From: Certhia americana
Taxonomy: Eukaryota; Chordata; Aves; Passeriformes; Certhiidae
Direction: 5' to 3'
DNA: 64,000 nt
Assembly (NCBI GenBank): GCA_018697195.1
Contig: CM031861.1
Coordinates: forward strand, 3,008,242-3,072,241
Shown here: positions 1 through 9,736 of the stretch, in pieces
Layout: each line of letters opens with the position of its first letter
How positions within the stretch are numbered: the first letter of the stretch is position 1
Made by a program: the position numbers and the translations under genes
The notes under the pieces: generated by a model
What the model saw: only the letters and a program-made list of their open reading frames with translations
Told to the model about the DNA's origin: nothing
Database searches by the model: none

Positions 1-418
1 GGGGCGGTCCCGGGCGGTTCGGGCGGTTCTGGGGCGGTCCCGGGCGGGCTCTGGGGCGGTCCCGGGCGGTTCGGGCGGTTCTGGGGCGGTCCCGGGCGGG
101 CTCTGGGGCGGTCCCGGGCGGTTCGGGCGGTTCTGGGGCGGTCCCGGGCGGGCTCTGGGGCGGTCCCGGGCGGTTCGGGCGGTTCTGGGGCGGTCCCGGG
201 CGGGCTCTGGGGCGGTCCCGGGCGGTTCGGGCGGTTCTGGGGCGGTCCCGGGCGGGCTCTGGGGCGGTCCCGGGCGGTTCGGGCGGTTCTGGGGCGGTCC
301 CGGGCGGGCTCTGGGGCGGTCCCGGGCGGTTCGGGCGGTTCTGGGGCGGTCCCGGGCGGTTCGGGCGGTTCTGGGGCGGTTCTGGGCGGTTCTGGGCGGT
401 TCGGGCGGTTCTGGGGCG
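1..418. repeat. GC-rich 52-bp minisatellite
   Basis: A tandem array with a near-perfect 52-bp period; units start at 1, 53, 105, 157, 209, 261 and 313. Each unit joins a 30-bp and a 22-bp variant of a shorter GGGCGGT-type motif. After about 340 the higher-order unit collapses into irregular copies of the short motif. The plus strand is strongly G-rich, so G-quadruplex formation is plausible. The array runs off the left edge, so its full length is unknown. Confidence 0.95.
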
Positions 419-535
419 GCTCCAGGAGCGGGGCGGTCCCTACTCCGGTGCGCGTGGCCCCAGTGCGGCTGCGCGGGGCGGGGCCGAGGACATTTAAACC
501 CCGGAAATGGCCACCGCCGCCATTTGCTCCCCGAG
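419..535 (+). promoter_or_regulatory. CpG-rich promoter-like segment with paired YY1-type motifs
   Basis: GC- and CpG-rich sequence between the minisatellite and a pyrimidine tract. It contains an inverted pair of YY1-like motifs: AAATGGC at 505-511 and GCCATTT at 519-525, separated by 7 bp, plus a TTTAAA at 493-498. This layout resembles a TATA-poor CpG promoter, but no convincing coding exon follows. Promoter activity is inference only. Confidence 0.3.
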
Positions 536-918
536 CTGCTGCCGTGTTGGGCTGTGCCCCTCTTTCTTCCTCCCCTTTCTCCTGCTCTTATCCTCCTCCT
601 TCTTCTACCCCTTATCCCTTCTTTTCTACCCCTCCAGGTTCTTTCTTTCTCCCCCCCATCCTCCCTGTCCCTCCCAGGCCCCCTCCGGCCCTCTCCCCCC
701 ACCCCAGGCTCCCCTACCCTCTCTCCATCCTCCCCTGCACATCCCGACCCCCACACTATCCCTCCTTTCGCCTCTCTCCCTATCCTCTCCCCATCCCGAC
801 TCCCCTCTCTTCCTCCTCTGTCCATCATCCCTCCCTCCCCTCGCCTTTCCCTTCTACCCCTGTTTCTCCCCAACCCGACTCCTTTTCTCCTCCTATCCCC
901 CTCTCTCATTCCTCACAG
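536..918. repeat. Homopyrimidine (C/T-rich) tract
   Basis: About 380 bp in which the plus strand is overwhelmingly C and T with scattered A. Long open frames across it (proline, serine and leucine rich) follow from composition and are not credible proteins. Mirror-like polypyrimidine runs can form triplex (H-DNA). Confidence 0.8.
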
Positions 919-1029
919 CCGCGGGGCTCGGGACATCAGAGAATAAATCCCCGAGGGCCGGAGCCCAGCGCCCCACACGGGGCTTCATATATTTTTTATG
1001 TTCATAATTTTAGTTTTATATATATATGG

Positions 1030-1210
1030 AAATAAATCCTCAAACTGCCATTTAACTTCCTGAAACTAATTGACTTGATTCAACTAATTGTGTTTATTTA
1101 CCAGTGCAGGTCTCCTCCTTAAGGCGCTGCTTCCAAAGTCATCCATTCCTAAGGGAAATTTCCTCCTCCAGGGCTGGGCAGTGACAAACCCCTTGGTGTT
1201 CCTGTGAATG
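1030..1210. repeat. Direct repeat, copy 1
   Basis: This stretch resembles 2560-2715 in the same orientation. Both follow a TA-rich run and share 'cttcctgaaact', 'gtgtttat/cttaccagt' and 'gctgcttccaaagtcatcc', then a 'gctgggcagtga' block. The spacing of about 1.53 kb suggests a duplicated unit that included the olfactory receptor relic between the copies. Confidence 0.6.
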
Positions 1211-1499
1211 AAGACTACAAACAGCAGGTCCTTTGGTCAAGCTTTGATGCTGTTTATTATTCCTGTCTTCCACACTAATATTGGGGAAAATCTGGGTTTA
1301 TTTCTCCCTGGAAATGTTGCTCTGGGAGACAAAATCTGATCAAGCAAAAGGGGCTCCGAGATGTGAGGAAACAGGTGAGTTTTACCCAAAATAAGGCTGC
1401 AAGGAGTTGATGTGTTGCAAGGAGAGGGATTGAGGTGGGAGCCTGTTCTCACGACAAATCATCATCTAATCTCTGAGGTGAAGCCCAGGAATTTATCAT

Positions 1500-1540
1500 G
1501 GTATCTGTGGTTTGGGTTGGAAGGGATCTTACGGATCAAT
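1500..1540 (-). mobile_element. CR1 LINE 3'-end fragment
   Basis: The segment 'gtttgggttggaaggga' followed by 'tctta.ggatca' is the reverse complement of the conserved CR1 3' terminus. It directly abuts the olfactory receptor relic. Confidence 0.6.
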
Positions 1541-1977
1541 GGGCACCAACACCACCCTCCACACGGGCCTGGCCCTCGGGCTGAGCTTTGGCCCCAAGGC
1601 CATCGATCACTTGTGCCACAAGGGCCCTGCTCTTCACCCTCTCCCGCACCCACCCCATGCCCAGCGAGCTGGGAATGTCCATCCAAGGCTTCACCCCGGC
1701 TGCCACTTCTCTGGCCACCCTCCCCTCCCACACCCTCATCCTGGCTGCCCTCCTGGGCAAGAACAAAGCCTTCTCCACCTGTGCATCCCACCTGGCTGTT
1801 GGGGTGCTCTTCTAGGGATCCCTCATGTCCGTGTGCTCCAGGAGCTCCCGGGAGCGGGACAAGGGGGATTCTGTGTTTTACTCCATGCTGAATCTCTCCA
1901 TCTACAGCCTGAGGAACAGGGAGGCGAAGGCTGGGCTCTGGAGATTGATGGGGAGGAAACACTCAGCTGAAAAATAG
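1541..1977 (+). pseudogene. Olfactory receptor pseudogene, C-terminal part
   Basis: Several plus-strand frames read as pieces of an odorant receptor GPCR in the right order: an extracellular-loop-like FGPKAIDHL near 1590, the TM6 signature KAFSTCASHL (about 1765-1795), and the TM7 signature SVFYSMLN followed by IYSLRN (1875-1915), ending at a TAG at 1975-1977. The blocks lie in different frames, there is a stop after TM6, and TM1-3 are missing, so it cannot encode a receptor. Subfamily was not resolved. Confidence 0.75.
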
Positions 1978-2559
1978 GATTTCCTTTTTTATTTGTGTTT
2001 GCTGCCTGATGATATTCCAATTTCAGGAATTTAAGCCCTCCTTGTAGAGCTTGAGGACCAGGGACTTTTCATCTGTTCTGATTACAGCTACTATGACCAT
2101 TTCCTTCTTTTAGGGGAAAAAAAAAAGATAAACTTCTCTCTTTTCTCTCATAAACCTGATGGTGACTCTTTCTGACACCTGGAATTGACTCTCTGGGTGT
2201 TTAGACATCAGGATAGCCCAGATAATGTAAAAATAAAACGCAGCAGGAGAGTTTCTGAAGTGTTGTCCCTTCTTCCCAATTAGCAGTTGCAACATTTCTC
2301 CAAAATCCTGTGCTGTTTCCTGATCCCTAACTCTCCATTTCTTACATCAGTTCTTCTTTACTTCTTTGTGATGCCAAGAAGCCAATTATATATTTCAAGG
2401 ACAAATTAATATATTTTTTTTATTATATATACTTTAAGAAAAATAAATCTGTAATTCTATAAACAAACTTCCTTTAGATACACACACACATATAGATACA
2501 TATTATATGTATATATCAGGATCTTTATACATATAAATTTATATATATATATAAAGAGG
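1978..2559. other. AT-rich intergenic sequence
   Basis: No gene was recognised. Contains TA-rich simple sequence around 2400-2550, including alternating TA and 'acacacacatatag' runs. Open frames here are short and unremarkable. Confidence 0.6.
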
Positions 2560-2715
2560 TAGGACAAATACCCTCAGGCTTCCATTGAACTTCCTGAAAC
2601 TGATGGTGTTTACTTACCAGTACAAGTTTCCTGCTGAAGGAGCTGCTTCCAAAGTCATCCAGTCCAAGGGGAATTTCCTGTGTGCTACCACAGCTGGGCA
2701 GTGACCCAACTCAAG
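2560..2715. repeat. Direct repeat, copy 2
   Basis: Second copy of the segment at 1030-1210, in the same orientation and with moderate divergence, beginning just after a TA-rich run as the first copy does. Confidence 0.6.
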
Positions 2716-2965
2716 GCCCAAGCTTGCTCAAGGAGCAGAGAGCCCTCATCTGGCATCTCCTATAGCTCATGGTGGAACTACAACTGCTGCTCCCTCTCCT
2801 GGAATTTTGTTAATTTTGCTTAGTTTTGAGCAATTGTGTGATCTCCCCTCTAAAACAAACCATGAGACACAAAAGGAAGAACAAACTGTTGGAATTACAG
2901 TGAAATTGAGCACAGAAGGAGTGGCAGGAATGGTCACCAGGAGCAAATATGGGGCAGGAACTGTT

Positions 2966-3062
2966 ACAAAATCCCAGAATCATTTAGATTGGAAAAGCCC
3001 TCCAAGATCATGGAGCCCAACTGTTAATCCAGCTCTGTCAAGGCCAGCACTAACCCATGTCT
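2966..3062 (-). mobile_element. CR1 LINE 3'-end fragment
   Basis: 'cccagaatcatttagattgg' followed by 'aagatcatggagcccaac' is the minus-oriented CR1 3' end as seen across bird genomes. It ends near the start of a plus-oriented CR1 copy, giving a head-to-head pair. Confidence 0.7.
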
Positions 3063-3080
3063 GAGCTCAGTCTGTAGAGG

Positions 3081-3402
3081 TGGGACCTGAGAGCACCTTC
3101 CAGAGCCTAAAGGGGCTCCTGGAGAGCTGCGGGGGGACTCCAGGCAAGGTGGCAGGATAAGGGGGAATGACAGCATTTAGAGGGGATATTGTGAAGAAAT
3201 CCTTCCCTGGAGGGTGCTGAGGCCCTGGCACAGCTCTCCCAGAGAAGCTGTGGCTGTCCCATCCCTGGAAGTGTCCCAGGCCAGGCTGACCAGGGCTTGG
3301 AGCAGCCTGGGATGGTGGAAAGGGACCCTGCCCATGGCAGGAGGTGCCACTGGATGAGCTTTAAGGTCTCTTAACACAGTCCATGCCAACACCTTGACCC
3401 TC
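3081..3402 (+). mobile_element. CR1 LINE 3' region
   Basis: Plus-strand CR1 3' untranslated sequence. Landmarks in order are 'aggccctggcacagct', 'gagaagctgtggctg', 'cccatccctggaagtgt', 'ggcttggagcagcctggg', 'cctgcccatggcagg' and 'gatgagctttaaggtc'. The terminal octamer repeat is missing or eroded. Confidence 0.85.
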
Positions 3403-3779
3403 CAGCTTTTTGGCTCCAGGGCCTGGATCTGACAAACAAAGCAGCTGGAGAAGTTCACTTTGCCTTTAACAAGGAAGAAAGTTTCTTCCTTGTTTTTTTC
3501 CTTCCGTAATTAGTCTCTCATGGCTCGTTAAGAAGAAGGAAAGAAGTTGTTGAAAAGCCCGCTGAGCATTTCCATGATGATGATTAAGAAACTTTCTTGG
3601 CAAAGCCCAGAAGGTCTTGTTAAGCTGATGATGCCTTAAAGGGTGGTTGGTCTCCCAGGATCACTTCTTGCTCTGGGAGTGGGAACAGCACCCCTCATGG
3701 TGGAAATAGCTGTGAGCATCTGTATGGTAGGACCCTGGAGCTCAGACCTGCTGGTGGGCTTGAGATTCTTCATTTAAAC
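3403..3779. other. Intergenic sequence between two CR1 copies
   Basis: No gene or repeat family was recognised; short open frames only. Confidence 0.5.
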
Positions 3780-4012
3780 CTGAAAATCTTGAACTGAAGG
3801 AGAGTGGGTTTGCGCAGGACACAGAAAAGAAATCCTTCCCTGTGAGTGTGCTGAGGGCCTGGCACAGGTTGCCCAGAGAAGCTGTGGCTGGCCCATCCCT
3901 GGAAGTGTCTAAGGCCAGGTTGGACAGGGCTTGGTCTAGTGGAATGTGTCCCTGCCCATGGCAGGGGGTTGGAATGGGATGAGCTTTAAAGTTCCTTTCC
4001 ACCCAACTTTGA
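3780..4012 (+). mobile_element. CR1 LINE 3' region, second copy
   Basis: Same landmarks as the 3.1-3.4 kb copy ('gcctggcacaggttgccc', 'ccatccctggaagtgt', 'gcccatggcaggggg', 'gatgagctttaaagttcc') and same orientation. The two sequences differ enough that they look like independent insertions rather than a recent tandem copy. Confidence 0.85.
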
Positions 4013-5935
4013 TATCGAGAGTCTCTGTCTTGCCAAGCCCTTTATCACTTAATTACATCAATTCCAACTTCTTCCAGGTCCAAATCCACCTTTCCACTTT
4101 GCATTTCAAATGGAAGTGAATTCTTGCATAACTCCTCAGAAAACAAAACACAATGCTGAAGGGAAAAGTTTCTTGCTTCCACCTTTCCCTGCTGCAGCCA
4201 AGGCTTATCCCTCTGCAGAGCCAGAACTCATCCCACCCCCAAGGGTGTCAACAGGTGAGGAACAACCAAAATCAGGGGTGTGGGGAAGAGGGGGAAGTGT
4301 CTGCTGAGCTTATCCAGGCCACCAGAATTGTGAAAGAAAGTTGCAGGATTGCAGTGTTTGACCTCAAAAACAACAATTGTCCTTTGGAATTTGCTAGGAT
4401 GAGTAGAAAGTAGGAGGGTTTTTTCCATTATAAGTGCCTGCCAGGACAAGATGAAGGATTGCTGGTCTCTCCAGTGTTGTGGCTGTCCCTCTACCTTCTT
4501 TATTGAGCCATAATTTGGAGAACTGTTGTTTTTGGATTTTTTAGGGCTTTTTCCAGACCCAAACAGTTCCCAGCTCTCGGATTATATAAAAAATATTATT
4601 TTGTTTCTCTGTTGTTCGGCTGTTTTTCTCGATCCTGAGAATGTACAATTTTGTTTTTCCCAGCCAGAGATCTTGAAAGAACTGGTCGCGAGCCTTTTCT
4701 TCTTATTGTTTTCTCTTCATACTTTATTATTTCTTGTCATTACATTCTGTTCCTGACCTGCAGAGCTCTTCAGTGCAGGTCAGTTCAAGGCACTCTTCCA
4801 AATACCAAATGCCCCAATGCTAAATGCTCCCACCCTCAGGGTGGCGTGGATATTTATACTACAATCCATGTAATCAGTATTTATAAAACTTCTCTGGTAA
4901 CTATTATTTTTGTTAGAAGGTTAAACTCTACTCTAAGCCAACTATAATGTACCACCTCACAGCAGAACATGGAGTCAGATGAAGAAGAAGGAAGAAACCC
5001 AAAAGCCATGTGCTTCCTCCATCTTGCCATCACCTGCTTACCATCCTAAAAACCCCATAAATCTAAAATTCTTACCCTTCTTACCTTAGTGATAAAACTA
5101 CACACTATTCTACTATCTCATACACAGTCTTGAAAACTCTGCTTCATTCCAGAGCTTAAAAGCCCCTTTTTCCATGAACAAAGGTTAAAAACACTGCTTG
5201 TCAGAGATTCTTAAATCTCTCAAACATGCAAAGAAATATTCCTCATAATTCCAGATTCTGACACCCAGCTATGCACAGAATGAGTTTGAGGATTCTTTCA
5301 CCTAAGGGATGTAAGACACATGCTCAAAGTTTGGGTGAAATGCACCTGTTAGATTTTCATTATGTGTTTTTGCCCTTGGACATTTGCATTCCCCTTGATA
5401 TTCTGAGGTGTATCTTGAGATCCTGACTCACACCAGCTTTTTATCCCTCTAAGTCAGAAAAAATTGCACTTTCAAAGCCTTTTATCTTACTCATTTATCA
5501 ATCAAATTTAAAAAATACTCTTATTCTTCCCAAATGTTACTTCCCAGCCCAGTAGCTTGGCTCTAATAAATAACTCACAGGTAACAATGAGGAATTTTAT
5601 TGGAGTTTAGGGATAAGGACAATATTCTCTCAAAAAAAACCACCCCATATTGATCAAATAAGTTGATAAATAAGTTACAAACCAATAAAACTGCGATTTG
5701 CTCTTCCTGAGAGAGAGGTTTAATTGGAACAATACCCTGTAATTATTCTGGGTGATTTCTTGTGGCTGCAAAGGGAATTCAAGTTTGAGGCTCCCACTCT
5801 TGTTTCCTTCCAAGGAAGATGTGACTGTTGAGGTCTGTTTCTCCAGTATTATAATCTCCATAAATACTGTAATTGAGTTTTGTGAGGAACTCTGGAAGAA
5901 CCTATAAAATTGTGAGGATCAGGGAAAGATCCAAA
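4013..5935. other. Intergenic sequence, nothing recognised
   Basis: No protein similarity, RNA gene or identifiable element was seen on either strand. Small open frames, such as those near 4.53-4.95 kb, show no family signature. Confidence 0.5.
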
Positions 5936-5940
5936 TAATT

Positions 5941-6266
5941 CAATTTTTTATTCTTGCTTTAGAGCAACAGTTTGCTTTCACAAGGGCATGGATTTCACAT
6001 GGCATATTATTCCCAAATAACAGACCCGTGAGCATTTTGGGGGAGATGATGGAGTAGCAGAGGTCAGCCAGGGAAAAGTGGGTGAGGAAGAAGTACCTGG
6101 GGGTGTGGAGGCTGGGAGCCATCCAAACCAAGATCATCAGCCCGACATTCCCTGCCAAAGTGACGATGTAAATCAACAGAAAGAGCCCAAAAAGAGGGGC
6201 CTGAGCCCAAGGAGTGTCTATAATTCCCAGGAGGATGAATGTGAGCTGAGTGTGGTTTCCTCCCAT
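5941..6266 (-). pseudogene. Olfactory receptor pseudogene, N-terminal fragment
   Basis: A minus-strand frame of 108 codons begins with a receptor-like N terminus: a glycosylation-type N-H-T, then FILLG, PLFGLFLLIYIVTLAGNVG (TM1 with the conserved GN), LHTPRYFFL (consensus LHTPMYFFL with M to R), then SLADLCYS and PKML in TM2. After roughly 90 residues the frame loses similarity and stops; intact receptors have about 310 residues. TM3-TM7 are not found downstream, so this is a truncated relic. Confidence 0.85.
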
Positions 6267-6716
6267 GGCCGGATGTTACCTGCTGAAGAAAAGGGAAGAA
6301 ATACATCAAAATAGTAAAACACAGAATTTTGCTTTTGGGTTGTATTTAATTTCAATCAATCACCATTTTAACTGCCATCCTTTGGTATATTCCATATATT
6401 TTCCAAACATAAATTCTGTACTTTTTTATTTATCTGTTGAGATGCCTAGAAAAGAACACAGGGCTTGAAAAAACACAAATGAAAAATTTGCTTTTCCGTG
6501 CTTGGATACCTAAAATTATGGATTTATTCTAGCACACGTTAATTAAGAATGAAGAAAAAGAATCAGATCCCTTTTGGTTTGGAAGAAAATTGTTTCAGAA
6601 GACACCTTGGAGGAATCTCATTGGAGGTAATGCAAATCTGGAGTGGGAGAAAATTCCACTGCCAGTGAAATCCCAGAATACACCACATTAATAACATTTT
6701 TCCTAGGCTTTTAATT
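6267..6716. other. Intergenic sequence upstream of the receptor relic
   Basis: AT-rich, no gene recognised. The last bases before the receptor-like ATG on the minus strand resemble a splice acceptor, as expected for olfactory receptor genes with upstream leader exons. Confidence 0.4.
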
Positions 6717-6836
6717 ATTAATCCAGTCCATCAAACTTTTATATTATATATTGCTCACACTGGATAAAAATCACATGGATAAATTCATGTTTTATACCTT
6801 GCTGAGCTCCAGTAGGCTGAAACATCCAAAAACCAT
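6717..6836 (-). repeat. Unclassified repeat, inverted copy A
   Basis: The reverse complement matches 7876-7992: shared blocks include 'tgtttcagcct.ctggagct', 'tataaaacatgaatttatc' and 'atatataa'. I estimate a little over 80% identity by eye. It is probably an old interspersed element; family unknown. Confidence 0.6.
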
Positions 6837-7875
6837 GGGAATTAAGATAAAACTTACTTGGAATGGGAATGAATTTTAAAACAATCCAATTCTAAAGGCT
6901 GATTTGTTAACGAATGCATTCTGCTAACAATTCTTTATGACTACATAAGGCTTATCCTTAACACTCCCATAAATCCGTTTATCTTGCTTTAGCTGCCTAA
7001 GGAAAACAAAAACCAATTTGCAGAAGCCATTACTCCCATTTATTATAAAAAGTCCTACTTTTGGAAGGCTGTTTTCCAACACAGCCCCAAAAAAGAGGAT
7101 GTGAGGAGATGAAGAAAGAAGTAAATTTCTTTCTCTTGTATTTACAGCTCCTCCTGTGCCCTCACAGGGGTGGTGGGAGCCAAGGGTTCATCCCAAATGC
7201 AGCAGAGAACATCCAGGCTGATGTGGAGAGGGATGTGCTCCTTCTCTGACTCCAGCTCTGAGCCTGTGGGTGACAGGCCTGTAAACATGTTCCCTCTGCT
7301 CTCCTGGGACAAAACCCTCAGGGCTCCTCATGGCACAGCAAATAACCAAAGAAAAGAGAGTGGGGATAAAAGGGATAGAATGGAAATCTGAAATCCATTG
7401 TGCTTCAGGGATCTCAAATCCATCACGTGGATGAGCCACCTGGACACATGGCACCAGCGAAGACCAATGGTCAGAGGGTCCCCAAGTGTCACACAAAGCA
7501 CCTCCAGCCCTGGAGTTGCTGCTGTCCCTCTGTGGACACCAGGCAGCCCAGTTTTCCTTCAAGGATGGGATTCTCCACACTGAGGAACCTGCAGCCCAGA
7601 TGTCCACACCTGAGCAGGTGGCTCTGGACACCTTCACACAGTGATTAATTGTCCCAGAATGAACTAATCTGCATTACTCACCCCATCTAGGGGCTCCATC
7701 CACACCTTGACCCTCAAACTCTATTTAAGCTCAGCCCAAGGAGGTTCTTCCCCTCTGGAGTTCTACAGGAGAAGTCCTGGTTGCCAGTTTAACAACATGG
7801 CACATCCTTGGATTACTTTAATTTGCACCTTGTCTTCATCACAGATCCAGCCTTGACCAGGGATTGAGTTGGTTA
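6837..7875. other. Intergenic sequence between the inverted repeat copies
   Basis: No gene recognised. A minus-strand open frame at 7188-7637 (149 codons) has no family motif and is treated as chance. Confidence 0.45.
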
Positions 7876-7992
7876 TTGAATGTTTCAGCCTGCTGGAGCT
7901 CATAAAGATATAAAACATGAATTTATCAATGTGAACTTTATCCACTGTGAACGATATATAACAGTTTGATAGACTCATAATTAAATTATTCA
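7876..7992 (+). repeat. Unclassified repeat, inverted copy B
   Basis: Partner of 6717-6836 in opposite orientation, about 1.04 kb away. Confidence 0.6.
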
Positions 7993-8633
7993 TAATTAAA
8001 ATAAATACCTGATAAAAAACAATATAGAATTTAGGGCAACCTTGGACCTGCCTCATTGTCACCAGCTCACCTGGTGGTTTGGAGTCTTGGCTCAGAGAAC
8101 ATCAGGAGGCTTGGAATAAATCTGAGTTTGATTTATGAAGCAAGCTGGAAGGTGGAGAAATAAGGTTTTTGGGGAAGTCAGTGGTGATTTGGTGCATCTA
8201 AAAGAAGTTAAAATAGATCTGATTTGGATCAATGCCAAAGAAACTGAGCAGAAATATTCATGAAAGCAAAAACTGCCATTTTTTCTTGGGAAAATGCACA
8301 AAAGCAGAGGAAGGATTTAGTGATAAACAGTTCAAAGGTTTATATTTAATTACCTGATAATTATTTAACTTCTTTTACAAGTTGTTTTGCCTTCTTGGTT
8401 GTTCTTTTGTAAGAATCAAAAGTTTCTCATGGAAATAACCGAATTTCCTGGGTTTATTTATTATTTTGAGAAAAGAGGGGGTATTTTAAGTTGTGCCTGG
8501 AAGATTGAGAATAAAGCAGGAACTAATGGGAGTCCATGGTGAAATATGAGCACAGAAACTCACCAAATTCCAATGCTGATGTTAAAATCTAGTTGTTTGC
8601 AGAGCTACACCCAGCCAAAACATCAGCACAAAC
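7993..8633. other. Intergenic sequence, nothing recognised
   Basis: AT-rich sequence without recognisable coding, RNA or repeat features. Confidence 0.5.
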
Positions 8634-8692
8634 TGGATGATCTTTAGGATCCCTTCCAACCCAAACCATTCCAGAATTTTGTGACCCTGTGT
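8634..8692 (+). mobile_element. CR1 LINE 3'-end fragment
   Basis: 'gatcccttccaacccaaacc' followed by 'attccagaattttgtga' is the plus-oriented CR1 terminus, including a decayed terminal repeat. Confidence 0.75.
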
Positions 8693-9430
8693 GGGTCTCC
8701 TTTGGACATGGCGCATCCTCTTCCAGGTTACCTGGAGTCTCTTGATCCCTCTAATTCCACTTAAGATACCATTGGATGTGCTTACTGCTATTGATAACTG
8801 ACAGATAATCCCATCTGTGGATCCAAACTGTACTTTGTGGGTAGCTGAGATATTCCTGGGAATGCCTGGAGCAGAATAAGAAGGTTTAATGGACTCTGCA
8901 TCATGTTCTGACAGGTGGGTCCTGCACAGACCTCCCAGTGCGAAGCCAGGAGTACCCTGGAAACCTTTTGGGCTCATTCCTTACCTGGAGGCTTGGATCA
9001 GCCCTCACAACCTGTCATCCCAGCTGGCTGCTCCAGGGATATATCCAGGACAGCCCAAGTTGTTTGCAATAGATACCTGGAGCAAACCCATCCCCTGACC
9101 CTCAAATAAAGTTATAGTCACTTTAAAAATTAAATAATATTTCTGTTAAAGGTTATTTTGCTGATGGAGAGGGTTCCTCCGTGAACCTTCTGATCCCAAA
9201 GCTCCTCTGGTGAGGTAAGAATTGGGGTTTTATCTTTAATCCTTTTATTCTGATTTGTTGTCAGGGACTGTAAGAAATTCTGAATATGGATCTGTAGGGT
9301 TTGAAAATAAAAATACAAAGTTTTATGTACATAAATGAAACAATAAAGGGCTTGAAAAACCTAGACGAGATGCTCTGTATGAAGGACCTAGAAACAGCTC
9401 TGTGTACGCGGAGTTCTCCCTCCCTCCTCC
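8693..9430. other. Intergenic sequence, nothing recognised
   Basis: No gene was recognised. The minus-strand open frame spanning 8582-8977 runs through the CR1 tail and is not considered coding. Confidence 0.45.
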
Positions 9431-9736
9431 CGCTGAACTCCCAAAAACCGGGATTTGGGATTGACTCAAATTGGATTTATTTGCGCCGCTACGGCCTCCG
9501 TGCTGCCGCCTTGTGGATATACCCGGTACTGCAGCTCCGAGCGCTTGGCGCGGCTCCACCGGCACCGGGACACGGAGCTGGATCGGGATCACGACTCCCA
9601 GTCGTGCACCGACCGTGCGGGGCCTCCGGCGGGGCAGGAGCTGCAGCCGCTGGAATGGGACCGCAGGCGTGGAGCCCCGGGAGCGCCGGGGCCGGGCTGG
9701 GAGCACCGGGGACAGCGGCACCGGGCTCGGAAGTGA
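9431..9736. other. GC-rich CpG-dense segment bordering a minisatellite
   Basis: Abruptly GC- and CpG-rich compared with the AT-rich sequence to its left. Open in several frames, but no frame has a recognised domain. It may be a decayed CpG island, a subterminal part of the minisatellite, or an exon of an unrecognised gene. Confidence 0.4.

Noticed and set aside
448..1035. Three overlapping plus-strand open frames rich in Pro, Ser and Leu
   Set aside because: They arise from the C/T-only tract; all three frames are equally open and none has a domain.
7188..7637. 149-codon minus-strand open frame as a gene
   Set aside because: No recognisable motif, no neighbouring splice structure, typical of chance in GC-moderate sequence.
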